Assembly: GCA_937982515.1 (NCBI GenBank)
Contig: CALJMB010000237.1
Coordinates: forward strand, 1-23,945
DNA from: an uncultured Balneolaceae bacterium
GTDB taxonomy: Bacteria > Bacteroidota > Rhodothermia > Balneolales > Balneolaceae
Direction: 5' to 3'
DNA length: 23,945 nucleotides
In this document: piece after piece, positions 16,172 through 23,039 of the stretch
Position numbering within the stretch: position 1 is the first letter of the stretch
Layout of the letters: each line of letters begins with the position of its first letter
The notes under the pieces: generated by a model
The model's database searches: none
Told to the model about the DNA's origin: nothing
Seen by the model: only the letters and a program-made list of their open reading frames with translations
Made by a program: the position numbers and the translations under genes

Positions 16172-16783
16172 GTGCGCCGATTACCCAACATATTAAGTAC
16201 TACCCGTATCATTCTTGCCCCCATTTTCCTCTTCCTGTACGTTCAGGATGAAGTTATTTGGAGGGCACTTAGCATCGGTGTCTTTGCAGTTGCCGTAGTA
16301 ACGGATTTTTTCGACGGATACATTGCACGCCTGTACAGCGCACAAACCCGGTCGGGAGTTTTCCTGGATCCCCTGGCAGACAAGTTTTTAACCTTTGCAG
16401 GATTCATTTGTTTGCCTTTTATTGATGCCGATCAATTTCCCTGGTGGGCGATAGCTGTCATCGTAGTTCGCGATATATTTGTCACCGGCATGCGTATGCT
16501 GGCCGACTACCGGCACATCCCTATGGAAACCCGTTACACGGCTAAGTTCAAGACGTTAAGCCAGATGTTTTTTCTTTATCTGGTATTAATGGTCGGAGTT
16601 TTTATAAACACGGATGTTTGGATTAGCAGATACAGCAACATGTTGCTAGAGTCGGGCATACTGGGGTGGGGAATGATAGCCATAGTAATCCTTACCGTTT
16701 ACTCGGGAATTGAATACATAGTTATAAACAAACGCCTTTTTTTCGCTAAGAATAATGCAAAGACTCAAACCGATCATCGGTAG
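16172..16783 (+). CDS. pgsA: CDP-diacylglycerol--glycerol-3-phosphate 3-phosphatidyltransferase
   Basis: Inner-membrane enzyme making phosphatidylglycerol phosphate from CDP-diacylglycerol and glycerol 3-phosphate. The CDP-alcohol phosphatidyltransferase motif D-G-x2-A-R-x8-G-x3-D-x3-D is complete: D48, G49, A52, R53, G62, D66 and D70. The 203-residue length and several hydrophobic helices (about 10-26, 32-46, 75-98, 125-145, 158-178) fit the family. The start MRRLPNILSTTRI at a GTG codon aligns with typical PgsA N-termini. Its 3' end overlaps pgpA by 29 bases, so the next enzyme in the same pathway is translated from the same message. Confidence 0.94.
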   Translation: MRRLPNILSTTRIILAPIFLFLYVQDEVIWRALSIGVFAVAVVTDFFDGYIARLYSAQTRSGVFLDPLADKFLTFAGFICLPFIDADQFPWWAIAVIVVRDIFVTGMRMLADYRHIPMETRYTAKFKTLSQMFFLYLVLMVGVFINTDVWISRYSNMLLESGILGWGMIAIVILTVYSGIEYIVINKRLFFAKNNAKTQTDHR

Positions 16784-17222
16784 TTTCTTTTACGCCGGCT
16801 TTCTTCCCAATGCACCGGGTACGTGGGGAAGCTTTTTTGCCCTTTTTCCTATTTATTTTATTGGTGTGTATGCCCCCTGGTATGGCATGGCTCTGTTCAC
16901 CCTGGCCTGTTCCTTGCTTACGATCTGGGTGGCCGCCGAATGCGAGCGAATATGGGGTGGAGACCCTTCACCCCTTGTAATGGATGAATTTGCAGGGCAA
17001 GGGATGACATTTATCGCCATATCCTTCACCAACCCTCCCTTTAACCTCTACTTGCTATTATTGCTCGGCTTTATTCTCTTCCGCTTCTTCGACATTAAAA
17101 AGCCGCTGGGAGTAAACAGCCTGCAACGCCTGCCGGGTGGATTCGGTATTCTTATAGATGATCTGCTGGCTGGTTTTTATGCATTTATCTGCCTGAAAAT
17201 CATTATCTTTTTCGTAGCCTGA
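16755..17222 (+). CDS. pgpA: Phosphatidylglycerophosphatase A
   Basis: This 155-residue membrane enzyme removes the phosphate from phosphatidylglycerol phosphate, the step after PgsA. Recognisable PgpA motifs are LPNAPGTWGS (about 17-26), PLVMDEFAGQ (about 74-83), RFFDIKKPLGV (about 111-121) and LPGGFGILIDDLLAGFYA (about 126-143), with the conserved acidic pair DD. Hydrophobic helices alternate with these loops. It begins inside pgsA (overlap 16755-16783), strong evidence for an operon that carries out phosphatidylglycerol synthesis as a pair. Confidence 0.93.
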   Translation: MQRLKPIIGSFFYAGFLPNAPGTWGSFFALFPIYFIGVYAPWYGMALFTLACSLLTIWVAAECERIWGGDPSPLVMDEFAGQGMTFIAISFTNPPFNLYLLLLLGFILFRFFDIKKPLGVNSLQRLPGGFGILIDDLLAGFYAFICLKIIIFFVA

Positions 17223-17510
17223 CCAGCGGTTAACACCCTGTTAATACGGATTGTTTATTTTAAGACGGTGTGTGGCACGTTGTTTGCAACGCGAGGTTTG
17301 TTGCGGCGCCTGTTATCTGAACCTCCAACCACTGAAAGCAGCCGGCAGACAGCGATCAGATATCAGCCTCCTTAGCTGAATGATTCATAACCCCGAACCA
17401 TAAGGATCAGATGCCGGGAGCTGACAGCTTTCTTCAACCGTGCAACGTATTGCAGATGAAGCGAAGCCGCCAAAAGCAGAGCAGTACTTTAAAACCGAAA
17501 CAAAATCATT

Positions 17511-18152
17511 ATGAATATAGATACATCATTTGCAAAAGAATTAGCTCTTCATTTATTAGAAATCAACGCTGTTATACTACAACCTAACGAGCCTTTTATC
17601 TGGACTTCCGGCTGGCACTCCCCTATCTATTGCGATAACCGCTTAACGCTGAGGTATCCCCACATCCGAAAGAAAATCGCCGCCCGATTTGTTGAATCCA
17701 TTAAAGAGCTCTACCCTGAGGTTGACGTCATTACAGGAACGGCTACAGCCGGTATTCCACATGCCGCCTGGGTGGCCGGATCGCTGGACAAACCGATGAG
17801 CTATGTACGGGCCAAGGCCAAAGCCTACGGGCTGGGAAATCAAATTGAGGGAGGCATCCAGAAAGGCGAATCCACAGTTATCATTGAAGACCTGATCTCA
17901 ACGGGCGGGTCTGCCATCTCCGTAGTAGAAGCGCTGAATTTTATAGGAGCCGAGGTCAAGGCCATATTCAGTGTGTTCAGCTACGGCTTCGACAAATCTT
18001 CCGAACGATTCAAAAAAGCCGGTGTCCCTGTTCACACACTCACCGACTATACCACCCTTGTTGAAGTAGCCATTGAGCATAACTACATCGACAAGGCGGA
18101 TCTGGAAGTACTCAGGCAATGGAGAAGGAAGCCCGACACCTGGTCGGTGTAA
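17511..18152 (+). CDS. pyrE: Orotate phosphoribosyltransferase
   Basis: Cytosolic enzyme of de novo pyrimidine synthesis, forming orotidine monophosphate from orotate and PRPP. At 213 residues it is of normal length. The PRPP-binding motif VIIEDLISTGGSAISVVEAL lies around 123-142, and the catalytic-loop segment YVRAKAKAYGLGNQIEGG around 102-119. The N-terminal FIWTSGWHSPIYCDNR is the orotate-binding region. No other pyrimidine genes are adjacent. The 288-base gap upstream (17223-17510) holds no recognised feature except a small CGTTG/CAACG hairpin (17278-17291). Confidence 0.95.
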   Translation: MNIDTSFAKELALHLLEINAVILQPNEPFIWTSGWHSPIYCDNRLTLRYPHIRKKIAARFVESIKELYPEVDVITGTATAGIPHAAWVAGSLDKPMSYVRAKAKAYGLGNQIEGGIQKGESTVIIEDLISTGGSAISVVEALNFIGAEVKAIFSVFSYGFDKSSERFKKAGVPVHTLTDYTTLVEVAIEHNYIDKADLEVLRQWRRKPDTWSV

Positions 18153-18298
18153 AACCGGAGGCCAAAGCCGGATGCTTCATTGTGGATGTTGGAAGCCAGA
18201 GAACCACTGGCCACCAACCACGAACCACCCTCAGGCATCCCCACATCACCAAATGGAATGCGTATTATTATTCAATTACACCAATGCTACCTGAAACC

Positions 18299-18655
18299 AT
18301 GCTTATTAAAGTGAAACGCGTGTACGATGAACCGCATGAAACAGACGGATACCGGGTGCTTGTAGACCGTCTGTGGCCCCGCGGGGTGAGCAAGGAAGCA
18401 CTGCAACATGATGAATGGCTCAGAGAGATAGCCCCTTCTGACGCACTCCGGAAGGAGTTCAATCACGACCCCGGGAAATTCAATGATTTTAAAGACCAAT
18501 ATTACGCGGAGCTGGATCAACAACCTGAACTTGCAGACGCCCTTCTGGAAAAAGCACGCTCCGGCCACACCCTCACCCTACTGTACAGTGCAAAAGATAC
18601 AAAACACAACAATGCCGTTGTGCTGAAGGAGTATCTGGAAGAAAAACTGGGGTGA
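18299..18655 (+). CDS. DUF488 family protein
   Basis: From the ATG at 18299 (MLIKVKRVYDEPHETDGYRV) it encodes 118 residues, matching the small DUF488 group. The hallmarks are GYRVLVDRLWPRGVSKE (about 17-33), a WLREIAPSDALRKEFNHD segment (about 41-58) and a C-terminal TLLYSAKDTKHNNAVVLKEYL (about 93-113). The function of the family is unknown; it is often found near stress or redox genes. An upstream in-frame ATG at 18284 would add five residues (MLPET). A longer reading from 18119 would overlap pyrE and is not supported. It follows pyrE on the same strand after about 146 bases. Confidence 0.88.
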   Translation: MLIKVKRVYDEPHETDGYRVLVDRLWPRGVSKEALQHDEWLREIAPSDALRKEFNHDPGKFNDFKDQYYAELDQQPELADALLEKARSGHTLTLLYSAKDTKHNNAVVLKEYLEEKLG

Positions 18656-18719
18656 ACCGCACATCCGGCCCGATCATTACTACTACTCGCCCCCCCTCAT
18701 AGTAGATACCCCGCCCCTG

Positions 18720-18915
18720 CCCTTACCTACGTAATGCCCCCGACATTACTATGTCATACCGCGCGACATTACTATGTCCGTGCGTCCGACATTACTATGT
18801 CATGCCAAGCGACATTACTATGTCCGACCATCCGACATTATAATATCAGGCTGTGTGACATTACAATGTCGGGCGGAGCGACATTACTATGTCAGGCGGG
18901 CGACGTAGGTAAGGG
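18720..18915. repeat. Array of seven 14-bp palindromes at exact 23-bp period, framed by 13-bp inverted repeats
   Basis: GACATTACTATGTC (arms GACAT/ATGTC, centre TACT) starts at 18742, 18765, 18788, 18811, 18834, 18857 and 18880, a constant 23-base step. Units 5 (GACATTATAATATC) and 6 (GACATTACAATGTC) vary slightly; the other five are identical. The 9-base spacers all differ and are mostly GC-rich. The array is bracketed by CCCTTACCTACGT (18720-18732) and its exact reverse complement ACGTAGGTAAGGG (18903-18915). No target-site duplication is evident outside the brackets. Spacers are far too short for CRISPR. Protein-dimer binding sites (operator, partition or origin-like) or tandem short hairpins are both possible. 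Confidence 0.9.
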
Positions 18916-18972
18916 ACGGCGCATGGCGCCTGTAGTGGCAGAGTGATGGAGAGCAAGGTACGTGCCTCCGTT

Positions 18973-19019
18973 ATCACCCCGGTAGGGTTTCGAATCTCGT
19001 CAGGGTGATTGATACCGGG
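18973..19019. other. Two mutually exclusive stems ahead of miaB
   Basis: ATCACCC (18973-18979) can pair with GGGTGAT (19003-19009), while the overlapping CCCGGTA (18978-18984) can pair with TACCGGG (19013-19019). Such interleaved pairings can act as alternative structures or a pseudoknot in a leader RNA. They lie about 150 bases upstream of miaB. Together with the array, this is all I see in the 508-base gap 18656-19163, apart from a TATATTTA box at about 19120-19127 that could be the miaB -7 element. Confidence 0.3.
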
Positions 19020-19163
19020 CGCGACGCCAGGAAGAGGTGACTGGGCGCCATTAAAAGCGTACGAATCATTCCGGGTTAAAATAAACAGCCCAACCGCTTC
19101 AAAAAGATATCCTCTATCCTTATATTTAAGGGCTTAACCCAACGAAAGTAACCTTACAGAATT

Positions 19164-20522
19164 TTGGACCAACGCACCTTTTATATCGAGACCTATGGCT
19201 GTCAGATGAATTTCTCTGACACCGAGATTGTCAACTCCATTCTGATGGAAGACGGTATGAAGCCCGTCCAGAAACCGGAACAGGCAGATATCATCTTTGT
19301 TAATACCTGCTCCATCCGAGAAAATGCCGAAACCCGGGTATGGAACCGCCTTAAAGAATTCCGGTCGCTGAAGCGGGAAAACGACGGACTCACGGTGGGT
19401 GTGCTGGGCTGCATGGCCGAACGGATCCGTGACAAGATTATTGAACAGGAACATCTGGTGGACCTCGTTGTGGGCCCGGATGCCTACCGCGACATCCCCA
19501 AACTCCTTGCCGATGTAACCGACGGGCGTAAGGCCGTTAATGTGCTTCTCTCTCTGGAAGAGACGTATGCCGACATCACCCCTGTACGGACTACCGGTAA
19601 CGGCGTGAGCGCCTTCGTAACCATTATGCGGGGCTGTGACAATATGTGTGCGTTTTGCGTGGTGCCCTTCACACGGGGACGTGAACGAAGCCGCCCAATG
19701 GAAAGCATCCTGAACGAGCTGAAACAGCTCAGCGAGCAGGGGTACAAAGAGGTTACGCTGCTGGGACAGAATGTGAATTCATATAACGACGGCACTAATA
19801 ATTTCACCAAGCTAATGTATGAGGCAAGTTTGGTGGATCCTGAGATGCGTATCCGGTTTTCCTCTCCGCATCCCAAAGACTTTCCTGAAGACTTGCTGCA
19901 TGTAATTGCCGACCGGCCCAACCTGTGCAATTACATCCACATTCCCGCCCAATCCGGTAGTAATGAGGTGTTGGAGCGCATGCGCCGCCCGTATACCCGC
20001 GAACAGTATTTCGAGCTTATTAACCGCATGCGGGAAATCATTCCCGGGCTCACCCTCTCCACCGATATCATTACCGGATTCTGCGGCGAGACGGAAGAGG
20101 AGCACGAAGATACCATGTCTTTGATGGCACAGGTTAAGTACGACCTGGCTTACATGTTCGCCTACTCCGAGCGGGAGCGGACTCTGGCCCACAGAAAGTA
20201 TGAAGACAACGTGCCCGAGGAGGTGAAGAAGCGGCGGCTGTCGGAGATTATCAGTCAGCAGATGAGCATCCAGGAAGAGCTTAATAAACAGGAGATTGGC
20301 AAACGTCACCTGGTTCTGATCGAAGGCACCAGCAAGCGCTCCGACGAGCAGCTTTGCGGGCGAACGGACACGAATAAGATGGTCATCTTTGACCGGGGCG
20401 ATCTGGAGAACGGCGAATATGTCGAAGTAGAGATCACCGGCTGCACCTCTGCAACGCTCTTCGGTGATATCATTCAAAAGAGCAGTATTGAAGAGTTCAA
20501 CAAAGCCAGGGCGGTTGCCTGA
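19164..20522 (+). CDS. miaB: tRNA-2-methylthio-N6-dimethylallyladenosine synthase
   Basis: Radical-SAM methylthiotransferase that adds the methylthio group to N6-isopentenyl-A37 of tRNAs reading U-starting codons. The N-terminal UPF0004 domain supplies three cluster ligands, C13 (YGCQMN), C49 (NTCSIREN) and C83 (LGCMAE). The radical-SAM triad C158, C162, C165 sits in GCDNMCAFCVVPFTRGRERSR, and a C-terminal TRAM-like domain ends with VEVEITGCTSATLFGDI. At 452 residues it is typical. The start is TTG at 19164 (MDQRTFYIETYG), required to keep the conserved N-terminus; no strong Shine-Dalgarno is visible. It is a single-gene unit with a strong terminator 15 bases after the stop. Confidence 0.95.
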   Translation: MDQRTFYIETYGCQMNFSDTEIVNSILMEDGMKPVQKPEQADIIFVNTCSIRENAETRVWNRLKEFRSLKRENDGLTVGVLGCMAERIRDKIIEQEHLVDLVVGPDAYRDIPKLLADVTDGRKAVNVLLSLEETYADITPVRTTGNGVSAFVTIMRGCDNMCAFCVVPFTRGRERSRPMESILNELKQLSEQGYKEVTLLGQNVNSYNDGTNNFTKLMYEASLVDPEMRIRFSSPHPKDFPEDLLHVIADRPNLCNYIHIPAQSGSNEVLERMRRPYTREQYFELINRMREIIPGLTLSTDIITGFCGETEEEHEDTMSLMAQVKYDLAYMFAYSERERTLAHRKYEDNVPEEVKKRRLSEIISQQMSIQEELNKQEIGKRHLVLIEGTSKRSDEQLCGRTDTNKMVIFDRGDLENGEYVEVEITGCTSATLFGDIIQKSSIEEFNKARAVA

Positions 20523-20537
20523 GTAGTTACTAATTCA

Positions 20538-20579
20538 AAAAAAGTAGCTACATCTTGGTCAAAAAGTAGCTACTTTTTT
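20538..20579 (+). terminator. Intrinsic terminator of miaB
   Basis: AAAAAAGTAGCTAC (20538-20551) and GTAGCTACTTTTTT (20566-20579) form a perfect 14-bp stem with a 14-base loop, ending in six Ts. The core GTAGCTAC is itself palindromic, and a third partial copy (TTTTGTAGCTA) follows near 20584. The rest of 20580-20881 holds no recognised gene. Confidence 0.85.
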
Positions 20580-20881
20580 GTGGTTTTGTAGCTATCAAAT
20601 GGTACATACCCGACTACCCTCCTGAAAACGTATGTACACAGTATCATTTCTCTATGAGTTATACAGCCGGGGTTGATGAAGAAGCCACCCCAAGTTTTTG
20701 CTGCTTAAGCGAATAGTCTTTATTTTAGAACAAAATGATCCGTTTTGGTTTCAGGGTCAGACAGAGCGAGTAAGGAGATATATTCAGATCTTATCTCCGA
20801 ACATTTGTAAATAAGGAAACTTTTCGTCTGCACTGTCAATTGAATAAATATTGACATTTCTGAAAATTCATCAACTTAGTT

Positions 20882-22051
20882 TTGGAAACATCGTTCGAAG
20901 ACATACTGGATTCCCTGTCCGGATTGGAAGAGTCCGTACAGGAACTGAAAGAGATATTATTGGCCAACCTGGTGATGCTGGGAGAGATTCCCGCTCCGAC
21001 CTTTAAGGAAAGAGAACGCATAGAATTTTTATTAAATCGCTTTAAAGAAGCAGAGATCAATAAAAGTTCTATAGATGAGGTCGGTAACGGTATAGGAATA
21101 CTGGAAGGGGAAAACGGCGGCGGAAATATTTTGGTCGTCGCCCATGCCGATACCGTATTTAATAAAAAGGCTGACCACACCATACAGGTAGAGCCCAACA
21201 AAGTTACCGGACCCGGTGTTGCCGACAACAGCCTGGGACTTTCTGTATTGAGTACCCTTCCCAACCTTCTCGACAAACTCGGTATCAGGCTCAACAACAA
21301 CCTCATCCTGATGGGAGCCACCCGCAGTCTGGGCCGTGGAAACCTGGAAGGACTACGTTTCTTCCTGTCCAACTTCAAACAGCCCATTAAGGCAGGGCTG
21401 GGCCTTGAAGGGGTTGAACTGGGGAGGCTCAGCCATACCTCTATAGGAATGAAACGCGGAGAGATAACCTGCAGCGTCCCTGAAGAGTATGACTGGACCC
21501 GCTTCGGAGATGCCAGCGCTATCCTGACACTAAATGAGGTTATCAACCGTATTAATGAAATTCGCCTGCCACAGCGGCCAAAGACCAGTATTATCATGGG
21601 ATCGGTAGAAGGCGGTAGTTCATTTAATACCACGGCACTCCACGCAACACTGCATTTCGAGATCCGGTCGCAGTCATCGGAAATGGTACAGGAAATTCAT
21701 CAGAATCTGCAGGAAATCATCGCTGAAGTGTCCTCTCATAACGGAGATGAAATTGAGCTCGATATCTTTGCCCAGCGGGAGCCCGGAGGCATCTCTTTTT
21801 CGCATCCGCTGGTTCACAATACCCGGCGCATCATGGATCACCTCAACATTGAACCCCGCCCCGGACCCAGTACGTCCGAACTGGCAGCGTTTATTGACCA
21901 TGACATCCCGGCCATTACATTGGGATTAACGCATGGAGACCATCTGCATGAACTGAATGAGACGATACAAATTGAGCCTATGTATAAAGGAATAGCACAA
22001 ATCATCGGGACATTACTGGCAATTGACGGAGGTTATTGTGAAGAAGATTAA
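20882..22051 (+). CDS. M20-family metallopeptidase-like protein lacking the catalytic Glu-Glu pair
   Basis: The 389-residue protein has the M20 (Zn aminoacylase/carboxypeptidase) fold signature: AHADTVF with H88 and D90, GPGVADN with the bridging D115, E176 in GLGLEG, and a C-terminal HLHELNETI with H356. The position where M20 enzymes have E-E before GLGNL-like sequence reads TRSLGRGNL (147-155), so both Glu residues (general base and metal ligand) are replaced by Ser-Leu. The protein may therefore be a non-hydrolytic homologue or use a different chemistry. The start is uncertain: TTG 20882 overlaps a TAGTTTTG -7-like box (20877-20884) preceded by TTGACA (20851-20856), so a later start is possible. 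It overlaps the next gene by 14 bases. Confidence 0.8.
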   Translation: METSFEDILDSLSGLEESVQELKEILLANLVMLGEIPAPTFKERERIEFLLNRFKEAEINKSSIDEVGNGIGILEGENGGGNILVVAHADTVFNKKADHTIQVEPNKVTGPGVADNSLGLSVLSTLPNLLDKLGIRLNNNLILMGATRSLGRGNLEGLRFFLSNFKQPIKAGLGLEGVELGRLSHTSIGMKRGEITCSVPEEYDWTRFGDASAILTLNEVINRINEIRLPQRPKTSIIMGSVEGGSSFNTTALHATLHFEIRSQSSEMVQEIHQNLQEIIAEVSSHNGDEIELDIFAQREPGGISFSHPLVHNTRRIMDHLNIEPRPGPSTSELAAFIDHDIPAITLGLTHGDHLHELNETIQIEPMYKGIAQIIGTLLAIDGGYCEED

Positions 22052-23021
22052 AGAATGGATTCAGAATAATACCTATCACCATTCGCAGTTCTGGGACTTA
22101 AAAAAACTGGTCGAGGCCAAGGAGAAGGAGGGCCTTACCATCTCTCTGTGCCTTCCTACGCTGAATGAGGAAAAAACCATCGGCAAAGAAGTTATCCTGT
22201 TCAAGTCTGAACTGGCCGACCGTTACCCTCTGCTCGATGAAATTGCGGTTATCGACTCAGGGTCGGAAGATAACACACTGGAAATAGCCAAGAGCTTCGG
22301 AGCCGATGTATATCTTGCAGATGACATACTGCCCGGCCTTGAGCCTAAAAAAGGAAAGGGAGAAAATCTCTGGAAAGCCATCTATCAGCTGAAAGGCGAC
22401 ATCATCGTCTATGTCGATGCCGACATCAGTAATATTCACCCCCGCTTTGTGTATGGGCTGGTTGCACCTCTGATATATAACAGGCAGACGAAGTACGTTA
22501 AAGCTTTTTACGACCGCCCTTTGGCTTTTTCGGGTGGAATACGTCCCTCCGGTGGCGGACGGGTTACCGAAATACTGATCCGCCCCCTCTTCTCGCTCTA
22601 CTTTCCGGAGCTGACGGGGATCATCCAGCCTCTTTCGGGTGAATATGCCGTTCGCCGGGAGGTGCTGGAGCAGATCCATTTCCCCATCGGTTACGGTGTA
22701 GAAACGTCGCATCTTATCGATGTGTATACCAAATACGGACTGGATGCCTTCGCCCAGACCGATCTTGACCAACGGGTTCATGAAAACCAATCCACCCGTT
22801 CTTTGGGCAAGATGTCATTTGGAATCCTTCAAACCTTTATTAAACGGGCTAAGGCGCTGGGCATCATAGAAAAGATGGAAGACCATCAAACTATTTTGCG
22901 TCAAACCCAGGCCAAAGAGGACACATACGAACAAATTGAACTTGAAATAACCGAAGAAGAGCGGCCGCCGATGATCGAAATAGAAGAGTATCAGAAGAAG
23001 TTCGTCGTAAAAGCAGATTAA
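22038..23021 (+). CDS. gpgS: Glucosyl-3-phosphoglycerate synthase-like glycosyltransferase
   Basis: A GT-A-fold transferase of 327 residues resembling GpgS (family GT81), which joins glucose from a nucleotide sugar to 3-phosphoglycerate, the first step of glucosylglycerate synthesis. CLPTLNEEKTIG (about 38-49) and VIDSGSEDNT (about 71-80) bind the nucleotide, VYVDADISNIHP (about 124-135) carries the metal-binding DAD, and YVKAFYDRP, SGGGRVTEILIRPL and GYGVETSHLID follow in the GpgS order. I set the start at GTG 22038, which has a perfect GGAGG five bases upstream; an in-frame TTG at 22023 adds five residues. It begins 14 bases inside the M20-like gene. Glucose specificity rather than mannose is not proven. 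The product would be a compatible solute precursor. Confidence 0.85.
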   Translation: MKKIKEWIQNNTYHHSQFWDLKKLVEAKEKEGLTISLCLPTLNEEKTIGKEVILFKSELADRYPLLDEIAVIDSGSEDNTLEIAKSFGADVYLADDILPGLEPKKGKGENLWKAIYQLKGDIIVYVDADISNIHPRFVYGLVAPLIYNRQTKYVKAFYDRPLAFSGGIRPSGGGRVTEILIRPLFSLYFPELTGIIQPLSGEYAVRREVLEQIHFPIGYGVETSHLIDVYTKYGLDAFAQTDLDQRVHENQSTRSLGKMSFGILQTFIKRAKALGIIEKMEDHQTILRQTQAKEDTYEQIELEITEEERPPMIEIEEYQKKFVVKAD

Positions 23022-23039
23022 GATTCCGAATGCAGCCTT

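Noticed and set aside
18119..18298. Upstream extension of the DUF488 gene into pyrE
   Set aside because: It would overlap the end of pyrE, and the extra residues have no family resemblance; the conserved domain starts at 18299.
18742..18893. CRISPR array
   Set aside because: Repeats are 14 bases and spacers 9 bases, far below CRISPR sizes, and no cas genes are in the window.
18734..18946. 70-codon open reading frame across the palindrome array
   Set aside because: The 23-bp period is not a multiple of three, so the repeat runs through all frames; the translation is a by-product of the array with no protein-like features.
18981..19005. tRNA T-arm-like sequence (GGTTTCGAATC)
   Set aside because: The bases on either side of the TTCGAAT loop do not pair into a five-base stem and no acceptor or anticodon arm is present.
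20836..21633. 265-codon minus-strand open frame
   Set aside because: Antisense to the M20-like gene; Ser/Arg/Leu-rich composition typical of a shadow frame.
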